Assembly (NCBI RefSeq): GCF_920984735.1
Contig: NZ_CAKLBU010000019.1
Coordinates: 1-64,000 of the forward strand
Source: Pedobacter sp. Leaf250
Lineage (GTDB): Bacteria > Bacteroidota > Bacteroidia > Sphingobacteriales > Sphingobacteriaceae
Length of the DNA: 64,000 nucleotides
Direction: 5' to 3'
Shown: one piece after another, positions 34,576 through 44,097 of the stretch
Layout of the letters: the number at the start of each line of letters is the position of its first letter
How positions within the stretch are numbered: the stretch's first letter is position 1
The notes under the pieces: generated by a model
Databases searched by the model: none
What the model was told of the DNA's origin: nothing
The model's input: only the letters and a program-made list of their open reading frames with translations
Translations under genes and position numbers: made by a program

Positions 34576-35667
34576 ATGAAAGAACAAATAAAGCACCGTT
34601 TTTTGGTATTGGATATGTTTAGAGGCATATTTGCCTCTTTGGTTGTATTTTACCACATGAGTGCATTCTCTAATACCCCCGTATTGAACAATGATTTTAT
34701 CAAAAATGCGGATATGTTTGTTGATTTTTTCTTTGTATTAAGTGGTTTTGTTATTTGTTATTCCTATCAGGAAATAAATAGCAGTACAGCTCTTAAATCT
34801 TTTCTTTTTAAAAGGATTGCACGCATATATCCTTTGCATTTATTTATGTTATTGCTGTTTTTAGCAGTTGAGGGAATCAAATTTGTTTTAGTAAATCATG
34901 TGAAAATTAATAATTCACTAGATAATAGTATTACTACATTTTTCTCCTCTCTATTTTTAATCAACTCCGTCAAATTACCAAATGTTCGTGATATTGGTTG
35001 GAATATGGTTAGTTGGTCAATAAGTGCAGAATTAATTAGTTATGTAGTGTTTGGAATAGTCTGTTTATTCATCAAGGTTAAAATGGGGATCAAGCCTACA
35101 ATATATTTGATTGTTGCGTTACTATCAGCTTTGCTTATATATCTTATTACAGGAAAATCAAAATTGGATTATACATATGATTATGGATTTTTACGCGGTT
35201 TAACTGGATTTTTCATCGGTGCCTTTTGCCTATACTGTTTTAAATATTTGCATTCAAGATACCTAAACTTAAATCGATCGCTATTCAATGTTCTTGAAAT
35301 TACAGTGCTTTTATTAATTGCAATTTCTATTGCACTAGGCGATTACTTGAAACTCATAGGATTTATATACGAGCTTGTGTTTTTTGTTTCAATTTTGGTA
35401 TTTTCTTTTGAAATGGGCTGGATATCAAAAGTTTTTAGTCGCATTGAGATATTCCAAAAGCTTGGTAAATATTCTTATTCCATTTACATGGTACATACCT
35501 TATTTATCAGCATATTCAATGTTATTTTTATTAGAATATTCAAATTGCCGGAAACGTCATATTGGTACCTGTTTGCGCTTAATTTCATCGTAATTTATTA
35601 TGCTGCCCAATGGACCTACAAAAATATTGAGATGAGATTTCAATACAGATCGAAAAAGGTGAAGTAA
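34576..35667 (+). CDS. acyltransferase 3 (OafA/NodX-like) membrane protein
   Basis: 363 aa with about ten membrane spans. The family opening RFLVLDMFRGIFASLVVFYHM (residues 8-28) contains the R/H pair, and VDFFFVLSGFVICYSY (about 49-64) is the second signature. These enzymes move acetyl or other acyl groups across the membrane to sugars of surface glycans. Last gene of the plus-strand operon; its TAA (35665-35667) touches the stop codon of the opposing gene (35668). Confidence 0.9.
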   Translation: MKEQIKHRFLVLDMFRGIFASLVVFYHMSAFSNTPVLNNDFIKNADMFVDFFFVLSGFVICYSYQEINSSTALKSFLFKRIARIYPLHLFMLLLFLAVEGIKFVLVNHVKINNSLDNSITTFFSSLFLINSVKLPNVRDIGWNMVSWSISAELISYVVFGIVCLFIKVKMGIKPTIYLIVALLSALLIYLITGKSKLDYTYDYGFLRGLTGFFIGAFCLYCFKYLHSRYLNLNRSLFNVLEITVLLLIAISIALGDYLKLIGFIYELVFFVSILVFSFEMGWISKVFSRIEIFQKLGKYSYSIYMVHTLFISIFNVIFIRIFKLPETSYWYLFALNFIVIYYAAQWTYKNIEMRFQYRSKKVK

Positions 35668-36450
35668 TTATTTTTTTAAGGGGCGCATGAATAAAATGTC
35701 CATATTATATTTTACTTGGCGATAAGTATCTCTCAGTATTTTAACTAAGAAGTTTGGCCGTTGCTTCCAGTTTGCTCTCTGCATAGTACTCGGCTCATTT
35801 TCCGAATTTTTTTGATGAAGTAAATTTGCGAAATCTTTATAGAAAATACCTTTACCTTTATTTTGGATAAAGGATATACACATTTTGTATTCCGTTATAT
35901 CACCTTTAATCCCTTCGGGATATCTGCCAAATTTTGAAAAGAATGTGGATCGTCTTAAATGAGGATGATCAGTATAAAAATAGATCTTATCGTAATCCAA
36001 TGCTAAAGTTGGAATATACATTTCATCAAAATCTTTACTATAGGGTTTTAAGTAGGGGAAGGCAAAATAAGCATAGAACTTCACAATATCAAGACTTGAA
36101 TCTTTCTCCATTGCTTCCAGTGCCGTACGTAGCTTATCAGGAAATAGCACACTCGGTTCAAAATCCTCTTGCAAATAAAGGGTAAATGGTCGGGTTACCG
36201 CATCTTGGCCTTTATTTAAGTTGTTACCTAAACCACGATTAATTTCTGTACCAACTAATTTGAAATTATATTCTTGTCTTAACTGATGCAGTTGGTTTTG
36301 AAATATAGGCTTACTACCATCATCTGAAACTACAATTTCCCCAAAATTGCAATTATGCTTTTTTAGTGTTTGCAGTAAATTCGCTAAAGAACCAGGCCTG
36401 TTATAATGTGTAATGAGTAGTGATATAGCTGAAAAGTCATTGTTAATCAT
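35668..36450 (-). CDS. GT2 family glycosyltransferase
   Basis: 260 aa. GT-A fold: SLLITHYNRPGSLANLLQTL (about 10-29), EIVVSDDGSKPI (about 38-49) and YLQEDFEP (about 92-99), where the DxD-like motif reads QEDFEP. It is shorter than processive enzymes and lacks clear spans, so it probably transfers one sugar. It follows the next upstream GT2 gene after 3 bp. Confidence 0.82.
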   Translation of the reverse strand: MINNDFSAISLLITHYNRPGSLANLLQTLKKHNCNFGEIVVSDDGSKPIFQNQLHQLRQEYNFKLVGTEINRGLGNNLNKGQDAVTRPFTLYLQEDFEPSVLFPDKLRTALEAMEKDSSLDIVKFYAYFAFPYLKPYSKDFDEMYIPTLALDYDKIYFYTDHPHLRRSTFFSKFGRYPEGIKGDITEYKMCISFIQNKGKGIFYKDFANLLHQKNSENEPSTMQRANWKQRPNFLVKILRDTYRQVKYNMDILFMRPLKK

Positions 36451-36453
36451 GCT

Positions 36454-37317
36454 TTATTCGTTTTTGCTGGTTTTAGTATCATGTGCAGGGTGGGGCTTAA
36501 ATAGGCTTGTTAAATTACGCACCTCTAAGCTTAAACGAGAAATCAAAGCAGATGTAAAATTACCATCGCGTTGCAATGTACGCGGTGCAGTCCAGGCTCT
36601 TGCTGCATTTACACGCATGGGTTCAACTTTCCCAAATTTCATTAAATCGAAACATAACCGGCCATCATCACCTCGGGTGTTATGCATAATGTACCCAGCT
36701 TGCAAGCCAAACTCTTTCACATAACCCATACTGATTCCAAATGCATTCAGATAAGGACGTTTAAATTGTCGTAATTCTGCAGCCACATCCTTCATTTTTT
36801 CTAAAAGATATAACTTCCAGCGTGGAAAGCCTGGCTCTGGAATAAAAGAATATCTTCCGTATACACAAGCAACACCTGGTTTGCCCAATTTTGACATCAT
36901 ATTATCTACCCAATTTGATGGATAAACGCAGTCTGCATCAGCGAGTAAAATATATTTTCCCTTAGCATTTTCCATACCCAATTGTCTTGCAGGTCCACAA
37001 CCTTGAATCTTCTGAAAAAATGTAGTTATGTTTAATTGATCAAGTGTTTGTTGGGTTTTATCTGTAGAGTTATTATTAACAACAATAATTTCAATTGCAT
37101 ATTGAGTTTTTAAGTCAGCTAAACTAGCAATATTTCTAATGATATTAAGCTCCTCGTTCCAAGCTGCAATTAATATAGTAACCAATGGTGGGCGACTTTG
37201 TAGTGCGGTAAGTTTTTGATTAATCTCCAAAAAAAATGTTGGTGGCACCTCATTAATGCTTTTAAATGCAAAATCATATTGGCTAACCCATTTAGGTGCG
37301 GAAAAAATCGTTGTCAT
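36454..37317 (-). CDS. GT2 family glycosyltransferase
   Basis: 287 aa. GT-A signature: VTILIAAWNEELNI (about 43-56), IIVVNNNSTDKTQQTL (about 77-92), the DXD-like ADADCVYPSNW (about 127-137) and a C-terminal TRGDDGRLCFDLMKFG region (about 207-222), corresponding to the acceptor ED motif. Soluble or membrane-associated; donor unknown. Part of the minus-strand block downstream of Wzx. Confidence 0.85.
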   Translation of the reverse strand: MTTIFSAPKWVSQYDFAFKSINEVPPTFFLEINQKLTALQSRPPLVTILIAAWNEELNIIRNIASLADLKTQYAIEIIVVNNNSTDKTQQTLDQLNITTFFQKIQGCGPARQLGMENAKGKYILLADADCVYPSNWVDNMMSKLGKPGVACVYGRYSFIPEPGFPRWKLYLLEKMKDVAAELRQFKRPYLNAFGISMGYVKEFGLQAGYIMHNTRGDDGRLCFDLMKFGKVEPMRVNAARAWTAPRTLQRDGNFTSALISRLSLEVRNLTSLFKPHPAHDTKTSKNE

Positions 37318-37335
37318 AGCTTAAGTATAATTTGT

Positions 37336-38691
37336 TCAATTTGAAATCGGTTTAGGAGATTTAAATCCATTAGAAATAAATTTTTTGATTTCAATAAAAC
37401 TGATGAAATAACTATTAAAAATTGAAAAGTTTTGGTAGCCTTTGTTGATGTAATAGTATGAAATCAAAATACCAACCAATGTGGGTATAAAGGTTCCAAC
37501 TACCAATCCATAAATGTTACCGAAAATATAAATGCCTGCAAAATCTGTTATTATGTTTATAACAACCATAATAATAACCTTATATAAATTTATTTGAGGT
37601 TTGTGTATAGCATCTAATGTTACACTTAAAAACCGATCGGCAGGATATAATAAGGCTACTACAGCACTGATTCTAAATATGTTTACGGCTATCGAACCTG
37701 CTTCTGTTCCATTATATTTACCACCACCAATAATAGCTAACGCATAACCTGCAAAGATAAATGCTCCAATAAGAAAGGGTATTAAACCAATGGTAATTAT
37801 GCCAATGTATTTCCCCATCGTGGATATCAATTTAGGTTTATTGCCTTGATTGTATTCACTAGATAAGGCTGGCATGGCTGTAGCTACAAAGCTTCTTAAA
37901 GGAATTTCTACAACCTCCATTAGCCTACGCCCCAAATTGTAAACAGCCAATGATGATGGTCCAAGCATAAAATTTATAACAAAAGTATCAGTTACACCAA
38001 AAAGGCTCGAGCTTATCGATGTACCTACCGTATATTTACCGAAATCAAATATTTCTTTGATGCATGTTTTTGTTCGGTTTGCAAAATACCTTATTCCAGA
38101 CCAACCTAGTATCAAACACAGCATACTGGTAATTCCACCAGCTAAAATGTTAATATACATAAGGTTGGTTAGTGTGTTATGCTTAGCTAGTATTAAAAAA
38201 CCTAAACACAAAATTAAAAATGATACCTGAAATACCCTAATATACATTAATCGTCCAAATTTTAAATCGCCCTGTGCAATGCACATGGTTACAATCATTG
38301 GTAAAGAGCAAATCAGATTTAATGAATAATACTTAGCGAAAAATAGTAAGCTTTCATCTTTTATATAGAAAACGATGGCTATTAAGGGAATATTCAGTAA
38401 TAATAGAATAATAGTTGTATTGATCGCAATAAACCAAGTTGATCCTATCACTTCCTGCCCTCGATCTGGAGATGAACCAGCATAAAATTTAACAAATGCA
38501 GTTGATAAAAAACCTTGTCTAAAGGTATCCAAAAATGATAGCATTGATTGAAAAAAGAACCAGATGCCAATTTCTTTTATGGATAGCGAACGATAAAGGA
38601 TAGCCGTTAAAAGAAAGGTAAGCACCGACATGCCTCCAGTTCCCATTAAGGAAAGAAAATGGATGTTTCTTAGCTTTTGTAGAATTTTCAT
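37336..38691 (-). CDS. Wzx-type oligosaccharide-lipid flippase
   Basis: 451 aa with about 12-14 membrane spans and the polysaccharide_synt (MATE-like) pattern: an N-terminal GTGGMSVLTFLLTAILYRSLSIKEIGIWFFFQSM region and FVINFMLGPSSLAVYNLGRRLMEVVEIPLRSF around residues 243-275. It would flip undecaprenyl-linked repeats to the periplasm. A second, different flippase gene begins at 63498 in this window. Confidence 0.88.
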   Translation of the reverse strand: MKILQKLRNIHFLSLMGTGGMSVLTFLLTAILYRSLSIKEIGIWFFFQSMLSFLDTFRQGFLSTAFVKFYAGSSPDRGQEVIGSTWFIAINTTIILLLLNIPLIAIVFYIKDESLLFFAKYYSLNLICSLPMIVTMCIAQGDLKFGRLMYIRVFQVSFLILCLGFLILAKHNTLTNLMYINILAGGITSMLCLILGWSGIRYFANRTKTCIKEIFDFGKYTVGTSISSSLFGVTDTFVINFMLGPSSLAVYNLGRRLMEVVEIPLRSFVATAMPALSSEYNQGNKPKLISTMGKYIGIITIGLIPFLIGAFIFAGYALAIIGGGKYNGTEAGSIAVNIFRISAVVALLYPADRFLSVTLDAIHKPQINLYKVIIMVVINIITDFAGIYIFGNIYGLVVGTFIPTLVGILISYYYINKGYQNFSIFNSYFISFIEIKKFISNGFKSPKPISN

Positions 38692-38743
38692 TTAATGGAT
38701 AATTTCATTTTATAAATTGATTTGTATAATGGAATGCATCCCT

Positions 38744-39757
38744 CTAATTAAAACTTTTGATAAATATACGTTCGATCCATTTATTCATTGTAAATTCTTT
38801 TTTCAAAGAAAGGATAGTTTTATCTTCAATAAAATTGATTGGTAGTTTTATGGCGCTTATATCAATTATTGCAATTTGATTGGGATCATAACTCGGGTCA
38901 TTTTTTACCCATTGATTAGTGGTAATTACTTTTTTACCTGAACCTAAAGCATCAAGCACACGCATGGCCATTCCGCTTTGCTTAGCATTGCTTACATCTA
39001 TTATGGTTTTGGATCGAGATAAATTTAAAATGTATTCTTCACGAGACATCTTATTGAATTTGATCAATTTTAAATCGATTTTTGTGCCCTTGAGTCGCTC
39101 AATAATATAATATCGAATGGGCATATAGAAATGAGATTTCAGTATGTAATCATTTGCTTTCGCAAATTCCATGAATTTTAATAGGCCAGTATAGCGTTCA
39201 GGTAAATATGATCCAAAGTAAAAAAGATCGAATTTGATGGTATTGGAAGGATGTTCGCCCATTGCCATAATTTCATCTGTATAGAAAGTTGGCGAATAGC
39301 TTAGTTCAGGATAATCCTGTACGTCTTTATAATCGAACGAAAATTTGGCGTCAAATTCTGCCAGCACATTATATTTTTGTTCTTGGTTCATGAATGGGCT
39401 ATTCGTGTTCGAATCCCATTGATAATATATTGTCTTTATTCCTGGATTGATTTCTTTTATCTTTTTTACAAACCAGGTGGGCATTTTATAGCCTCTGATT
39501 ACAAGAAAATAGTCAAATTTTTTATTGATAATTTGTTTGAGAATTCTTTTATAATGAAGTTCTTGATATGCCGTTAATTTTGATGGTTTTAATCGGTTAA
39601 CAATACCATACATAATACTCGTGTCTCGTTCAGGAAAATAGGTAACGGCAGCACCATAATTTTTTTCCAGTTTATCAATTAATTGTTCATGATAATAATA
39701 AAATTTAACCCCAATGTATAGAATTTTTTTACCAATAAGTTCAGTTTGAGCTATCAC
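38744..39757 (-). CDS. CgeB-like GT-B glycosyltransferase
   Basis: 337 aa. The C-terminal half has FGSYLPERY (about 190-198), SRSKTIIDVSNAKQSGMAMRVLDALGSGKKVITT (about 258-291), typical of CgeB-type proteins with the Glu/Asp sugar-nucleotide pocket, and the N-terminal half is a Rossmann domain with ILYIGVKFYYYHEQLID. Predicted cytosolic. Driven by EPS promoter element C, with a leader of about 110 nt, and probably the first gene of the unit ending at 35668. Confidence 0.75.
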   Translation of the reverse strand: MIAQTELIGKKILYIGVKFYYYHEQLIDKLEKNYGAAVTYFPERDTSIMYGIVNRLKPSKLTAYQELHYKRILKQIINKKFDYFLVIRGYKMPTWFVKKIKEINPGIKTIYYQWDSNTNSPFMNQEQKYNVLAEFDAKFSFDYKDVQDYPELSYSPTFYTDEIMAMGEHPSNTIKFDLFYFGSYLPERYTGLLKFMEFAKANDYILKSHFYMPIRYYIIERLKGTKIDLKLIKFNKMSREEYILNLSRSKTIIDVSNAKQSGMAMRVLDALGSGKKVITTNQWVKNDPSYDPNQIAIIDISAIKLPINFIEDKTILSLKKEFTMNKWIERIFIKSFN

Positions 39758-39876
39758 TATGAATGTTTATTTATTACAATAAGAAACTAAAATAGAAATT
39801 GAAAAGATGCAATTTTATAGATTATGGTAAAAAGATTATAAATATTTTTTGGTTTAATGTCAAAAACTTCCTTAAG

Positions 39877-39917
39877 TAAAAGTACCGATATGAGGAATGT
39901 TGGCCAATAGCCCTTTT
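39877..39917 (-). promoter_or_regulatory. EPS promoter element C (CgeB-like GT and downstream genes)
   Basis: Minus strand: AAAAGGGCTATTG (plus 39905-39917), exactly 20 bp, then TACTTTTA (plus 39877-39884), a -7 box with one mismatch. The core is identical to elements A, B and D. Confidence 0.65.
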
Positions 39918-39981
39918 CTACCAGATTTACTTATGAACCACCTCATTAAATATAAAACCATGTTAAAGTTCATGCCAGGCC

Positions 39982-41007
39982 TTACTTATAATAATTTGCA
40001 AAATCCTTGTGTTCAATTTTCGCTAAAGATTCCTGAGAAAGTGATTTGAAATAGGCATAAGTAAGTTTAAGTCCTTCGACCCGGTTTACCTTCGGCTCCC
40101 AGCCTAAAATTGATTTAGCCTTTTCAATATTTGGTCTGCGTTGTTTTGGATCATCTTGCGGCAGATTGTGATAAACAATTTTTTGAGTGGTTCCGGTCAG
40201 TTTAATGATCTCTTCACAAAATTGCTTGATCGTAATTTCATCAGGATTACCAATGTTCATTGGCTGACTATAATCGCTATGCAGCAATCTGTAAATCCCT
40301 TCTATTAGATCATCTACATAACAAAATGAGCGTGTTTGTGAACCGTCTCCGAAGATGGTTAAATCTTCGCCTCGTAATGCCTGCCCAATAAATGCAGGTA
40401 AAACCCTGCCATCATTCAGGCGCATACGCGGGCCATAAGTGTTAAAAATTCTTATAATCCGGATTTCAACACCATGAAAAGTATGATATGCCATGGTAAT
40501 GGCTTCTTGAAAACGCTTGGCTTCATCATAAACACCTCTTGGCCCCACAGGATTTACATTTCCCCAATATTCCTCAGGTTGCGGATTCACACTTGGATCG
40601 CCATAAACTTCAGAAGTTGAAGCAATCAGCATTCTGGCATTTTTCACTCTTGCCAATCCTAAAAGATTATGAGTGCCTAAAGAACCAACTTTTAAAGTTT
40701 GGATAGGAATTTTCAGATAATCTATCGGACTTGCCGGCGAAGCGAAATGCAGGATATAGTCCAGATTTCCAGGGATATGAACAAACTTGGAAACATCATG
40801 GTGATAAAACTCAAAGTTTTCGCGGGCGAATAGATGCTCAATGTTGGCAAGGTCGCCAGTGATGAGATTGTCCATTCCAATAACATGATAACCTTCATGA
40901 ATAAAACGATCGCATAAATGGGAACCTAAAAAGCCAGCTGCTCCTGTAATTAATATTCTTTTCGGCTGTATGGATGGTGATTTAGCGCTGCTGCTTTCGT
41001 TTGTCAT
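39982..41007 (-). CDS. UDP-glucuronate decarboxylase (UDP-xylose synthase)
   Basis: 341 aa extended SDR. NAD loop GAAGFLGSH (about 23-31), [21 protein letters not shown] (about 88-108, the UXS signature), STSEVYGDP (about 130-138), YDEAKRFQE (about 160-168, catalytic Tyr/Lys) and [11 protein letters not shown] (about 191-201). It decarboxylates UDP-glucuronate to UDP-xylose through a 4-keto intermediate. Overlap of one base with the UDP-glucose dehydrogenase gene makes a two-step UDP-Glc to UDP-Xyl unit. Confidence 0.9.
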   Translation of the reverse strand: MTNESSSAKSPSIQPKRILITGAAGFLGSHLCDRFIHEGYHVIGMDNLITGDLANIEHLFARENFEFYHHDVSKFVHIPGNLDYILHFASPASPIDYLKIPIQTLKVGSLGTHNLLGLARVKNARMLIASTSEVYGDPSVNPQPEEYWGNVNPVGPRGVYDEAKRFQEAITMAYHTFHGVEIRIIRIFNTYGPRMRLNDGRVLPAFIGQALRGEDLTIFGDGSQTRSFCYVDDLIEGIYRLLHSDYSQPMNIGNPDEITIKQFCEEIIKLTGTTQKIVYHNLPQDDPKQRRPNIEKAKSILGWEPKVNRVEGLKLTYAYFKSLSQESLAKIEHKDFANYYK

Positions 41008-42365
41008 TATGCTAATTCATTAATTTGAGCTTGCAATTGATTCGTGTTTTTTGGCCTGGTAATCAATTGTCTACCAATGCTATTGTAATAATAACCAAGG
41101 TCGATCATTTTTTCAAGATCAAATAAGTTTCTGCCATCGAATATGACTCTTTCGTTCATCAAAGAAGCAATTTTGTTAAAGTCTGGATTTCTGAATAACG
41201 ACCATTCGGTAGCAATCAATAAGGCGTCGGCAGCTTGAAGGGCTTCATATTGGTCAGGTGCATACACAATTCGGTCCCCAAAAATTGCTTTCACATTTTC
41301 GATGCTTTCCGGATCAAATACACTCACCGAAGCTCCTTTTTCTAAAAGTGCTTCAATGATGTATAATGCTGGTGCTTCACGTATATCATCAGTTTCTGGT
41401 TTAAAAGCCAGGCCCCATAATGCGAAATGTTTACCTGTAATCTCGCCGTTGTAGTACTTTAAAACTTTATTTACCATTACTGTCTTTTGGCGTTCATTAA
41501 CGTTCATCACTGATTTTAGTATTTCAAAATCATATACATATTCATCAGCTGCTTTTACCAAGGCTTGAACATCTTTTGGGAAGCATGATCCACCATAACC
41601 AATACCTGGAAACAAAAATCTTTTTCCTATTCTCTCATCAGAACCGATACCTCTACGTACCGAATCAACATCAGCACCAACAAGTTCACAAAGGTTTGCA
41701 ATCTCGTTCATAAAAGTAATTTTGGTTGCCAAAAATGAGTTGGCTGCATATTTTGTTAATTCTGATGATTTCTCATCCATAAACAAAATTGGATTTCCCT
41801 GACGAACGTATGGGGCATACAATTCCGTCATTATTTTTTTTGCCTTTTCGCTTCTAGTCCCTAATACTACACGATCTGGTTTCATAAAATCTTCAACCGC
41901 AACACCTTCCCTTAAAAATTCAGGGTTTGAAACCACATCTACTTCAATATTAGTGTGTTTTTCAAAAATTGCTTTTACCTTGTCAGCAGTACCTACAGGT
42001 ACGGTGGATTTATTTACAATTACTTTATAGGATGTAATTAAGTTTGCAACATCTTTAGCAGCTCCTAAAATATAGGAAAGGTCGGCAGCCCCATCACCTC
42101 CTGGAGGCGTTGGCAAAGCCATGAAGATAATTTGAGCACTTTCAATTGCAGAAGCAAGATCAGTAGTAAATGTTAGACGTTGTTGTGAAATATTGCGGTT
42201 AAATAGCAGTTCTAAGCCAGGCTCGTATATGGGTAAAAAACCATTTTGCATTTTTTCTATCTTGGCAACATTGATATCTACGCATATTACGTCGTTACCC
42301 GTTTCTGCTAAGCATGTGCCCGTTACCAAGCCTACATAGCCAGTCCCAATTACTGCTATTTTCAT
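41007..42365 (-). CDS. ugd: UDP-glucose 6-dehydrogenase
   Basis: 452 aa. NAD loop [17 protein letters not shown] (about 7-23), NKSTVPVGT (about 118-126), NPEFLREG (about 147-154) and the catalytic Cys in [15 protein letters not shown] (about 252-266). It oxidises UDP-glucose to UDP-glucuronate with two NAD. It probably feeds the decarboxylase downstream and may also supply glucuronic acid to the polymer. Transcribed from EPS element D, which has a perfect palindrome at the predicted start. Confidence 0.94.
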   Translation of the reverse strand: MKIAVIGTGYVGLVTGTCLAETGNDVICVDINVAKIEKMQNGFLPIYEPGLELLFNRNISQQRLTFTTDLASAIESAQIIFMALPTPPGGDGAADLSYILGAAKDVANLITSYKVIVNKSTVPVGTADKVKAIFEKHTNIEVDVVSNPEFLREGVAVEDFMKPDRVVLGTRSEKAKKIMTELYAPYVRQGNPILFMDEKSSELTKYAANSFLATKITFMNEIANLCELVGADVDSVRRGIGSDERIGKRFLFPGIGYGGSCFPKDVQALVKAADEYVYDFEILKSVMNVNERQKTVMVNKVLKYYNGEITGKHFALWGLAFKPETDDIREAPALYIIEALLEKGASVSVFDPESIENVKAIFGDRIVYAPDQYEALQAADALLIATEWSLFRNPDFNKIASLMNERVIFDGRNLFDLEKMIDLGYYYNSIGRQLITRPKNTNQLQAQINELA

Positions 42366-42397
42366 AAGTTTACGTGAATTTATCTGTGGTTATAATT

Positions 42398-42413
42398 CGT
42401 TAATGAATTAACG
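42398..42413. promoter_or_regulatory. palindrome at the predicted ugd transcription start
   Basis: CGTTAAT-GA-ATTAACG, perfect 7-bp arms, lies directly downstream of the -7 box at 42414-42421. A repressor bound here would block initiation or promoter clearance. The ATG follows 32 bp further. Confidence 0.5.
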
Positions 42414-42453
42414 CGAAGATAAATGATGCGTTATTTTAAGCCAATAGCCCTTT
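42414..42453 (-). promoter_or_regulatory. EPS promoter element D (ugd-uxs unit)
   Basis: Minus strand: TTAAAGGGCTATTG (plus 42442-42455), exactly 20 bp, then TATCTTCG (plus 42414-42421). Confidence 0.65.
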
Positions 42454-42527
42454 AAGACCATCATTTATAGTAACCTACATCTTATTATATCATGATTTTG
42501 GATTGCCCGTCAAATTACTAACAAATG

Positions 42528-43373
42528 TTATTGGATTGATTCTCTAATTTTACATATTGTACCTGCAATCAGCGCAAAGCCATAATTGGCAACCGCCTTT
42601 GGAAAATTTTGTTCTTTTTTAATGTGAAACATATCTTTTCGCCAAGCATTATAATTGGTACTATTTAGCTGATCATATATAACGGAGATATTTTGACCAA
42701 GAGCAACTGTGGTATGCCACATGCCATTGGGTACAAAAATGGTTTCTCCAGGTTCAAGCGTAACTTCGATGGATTGAGCTGATTTAAACTTAGGATGTTT
42801 ACCCAAATCTGGATTTAAAATGTTTACCGGCGATAGAAAGTTTGCATAACCTTTTCTACCAGCATATAAATACTCATCCTGATCCCCAGGGAAAAGAATA
42901 AACTTCTTTTCGCCATATAGTTGGGTTATCCAGGCATTGGTGTGGTAAAAATCTTTATGTAAAGAGTATTGATTTCCTTGGCCTCCAAAAAATAAATTCA
43001 CGTTTTTTCCGAATTTACCAAAAGGGAATATCTTAGAATCAAACCAGTTGGGTGTTGCAAAATTCATGTGGATGGGTTTAATCATAGCCATAAATTCGGG
43101 TAAATCGTGTGGAATTTCAAAGCTGATTGGATAGGGAGCTGGATTTGCAGGAGTACTATTTTTGGTCAACTCAAGAATCTGGTTGATGCTGTAATTCTTT
43201 CCCTCAAAATCCATTACATAATCACCAAATTTATCACTAAAAAAATCTGGACCAAATTGGTGGCTTGGCCATGCTTTTGAGGCATTCTTAAACACCAAAG
43301 GTTTTCTTTTTTTTAAGTATTGGTTAATAAATTCCTCGTAAGATATTTGATCTCTTTTTTCTATTTGTGGCAT
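42528..43373 (-). CDS. cupin-like/JmjC-fold Fe(II) 2-oxoglutarate-type oxygenase
   Basis: 281 aa, cupin_8 family. The metal facial triad is readable as HKD (in YSLHKDFYHTN, about residues 136-140) and the distal His in NGMWHTTVALG (about 227-237); a conserved Lys in YGEKKFILF (about 151-159) could bind 2-oxoglutarate. Such enzymes hydroxylate proteins, amino acids or natural-product intermediates. It lies 13 bp after the PPTase gene of the NRPS/PKS unit, so tailoring hydroxylation of the assembled product is the likely role, by inference. Confidence 0.8.
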   Translation of the reverse strand: MPQIEKRDQISYEEFINQYLKKRKPLVFKNASKAWPSHQFGPDFFSDKFGDYVMDFEGKNYSINQILELTKNSTPANPAPYPISFEIPHDLPEFMAMIKPIHMNFATPNWFDSKIFPFGKFGKNVNLFFGGQGNQYSLHKDFYHTNAWITQLYGEKKFILFPGDQDEYLYAGRKGYANFLSPVNILNPDLGKHPKFKSAQSIEVTLEPGETIFVPNGMWHTTVALGQNISVIYDQLNSTNYNAWRKDMFHIKKEQNFPKAVANYGFALIAGTICKIRESIQ

Positions 43374-43386
43374 GATTGGCTAGGTT

Positions 43387-44097
43387 TTAAGCGTAATTCC
43401 AATATAAAATAGCAGATAATTTGGTTCTCACGAGAGAAATGATATAATCATGGTCAGTTTTTATTGTTGATAAATGATAATTCTGATTTGCTCTTGAAAG
43501 GAAAGGAGGTAAGCAATCGAGTTCTTTTAAATTGTTTAGCAAACCTTCACCGGTTGCTTTCAATATTCCTTCTTTACGCGTCCATAGGCCGTAAAAAGCT
43601 ATTCTTTTATTGATTGAACCGCGTATTAACTTTTCTTCCTGTTTATTAAAACATTCGGTAATAAGGGGTTCAAAATCAAAATTTTTGTTGATCAGTTCTA
43701 CGTCGATGCCAATAGATTCTTTGCTTAGCGCTATTACAATGCGATCGCTGCTATGACTGATGTTAAATTCGATGCCTTGAATGAACGGTTTTTTATTATG
43801 TCCTTCGCTAAAAAGCAATTCATTGGCTGGTGTACCAATACCCAAAGCAATGATTTTTCTTAACGCATAGCGTGTAGATAGATAACGTTCGCGGTCATGC
43901 TGCATCATAAAGCGTTTTGATCTATTAATTTCATTCTCTGATAAAATTTGATGTATTTTATCTTTAATGGCTTCAAAATAGTGGCTAACCTTAATTTTGA
44001 TTACATGGTCTGATTGTAAATCAAGTTTCTGATCATGGTCAAAATCGTCCCAATTGATCTCGGTTTCAATAAGTAACTCATTGCTAGGCGTTTGCAT
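43387..44097 (-). CDS. Sfp-type 4'-phosphopantetheinyl transferase
   Basis: 236 aa from ATG 44097. An upstream in-frame ATG at 44208 would add 37 residues lying wholly inside the NRPS gene and unlike the family, so I reject it. Motifs: FNISHSSDRIVIAL (P2-like), IGIDVELI (GxDxE, Mg-binding) and FYGLWTRKEGILKATGEGL (WxxKEA). It moves phosphopantetheine from CoA to carrier-protein serines, here those of the adjacent megasynthases. The start overlaps the NRPS gene end by 14 bases. Confidence 0.9.
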   Translation of the reverse strand: MQTPSNELLIETEINWDDFDHDQKLDLQSDHVIKIKVSHYFEAIKDKIHQILSENEINRSKRFMMQHDRERYLSTRYALRKIIALGIGTPANELLFSEGHNKKPFIQGIEFNISHSSDRIVIALSKESIGIDVELINKNFDFEPLITECFNKQEEKLIRGSINKRIAFYGLWTRKEGILKATGEGLLNNLKELDCLPPFLSRANQNYHLSTIKTDHDYIISLVRTKLSAILYWNYA

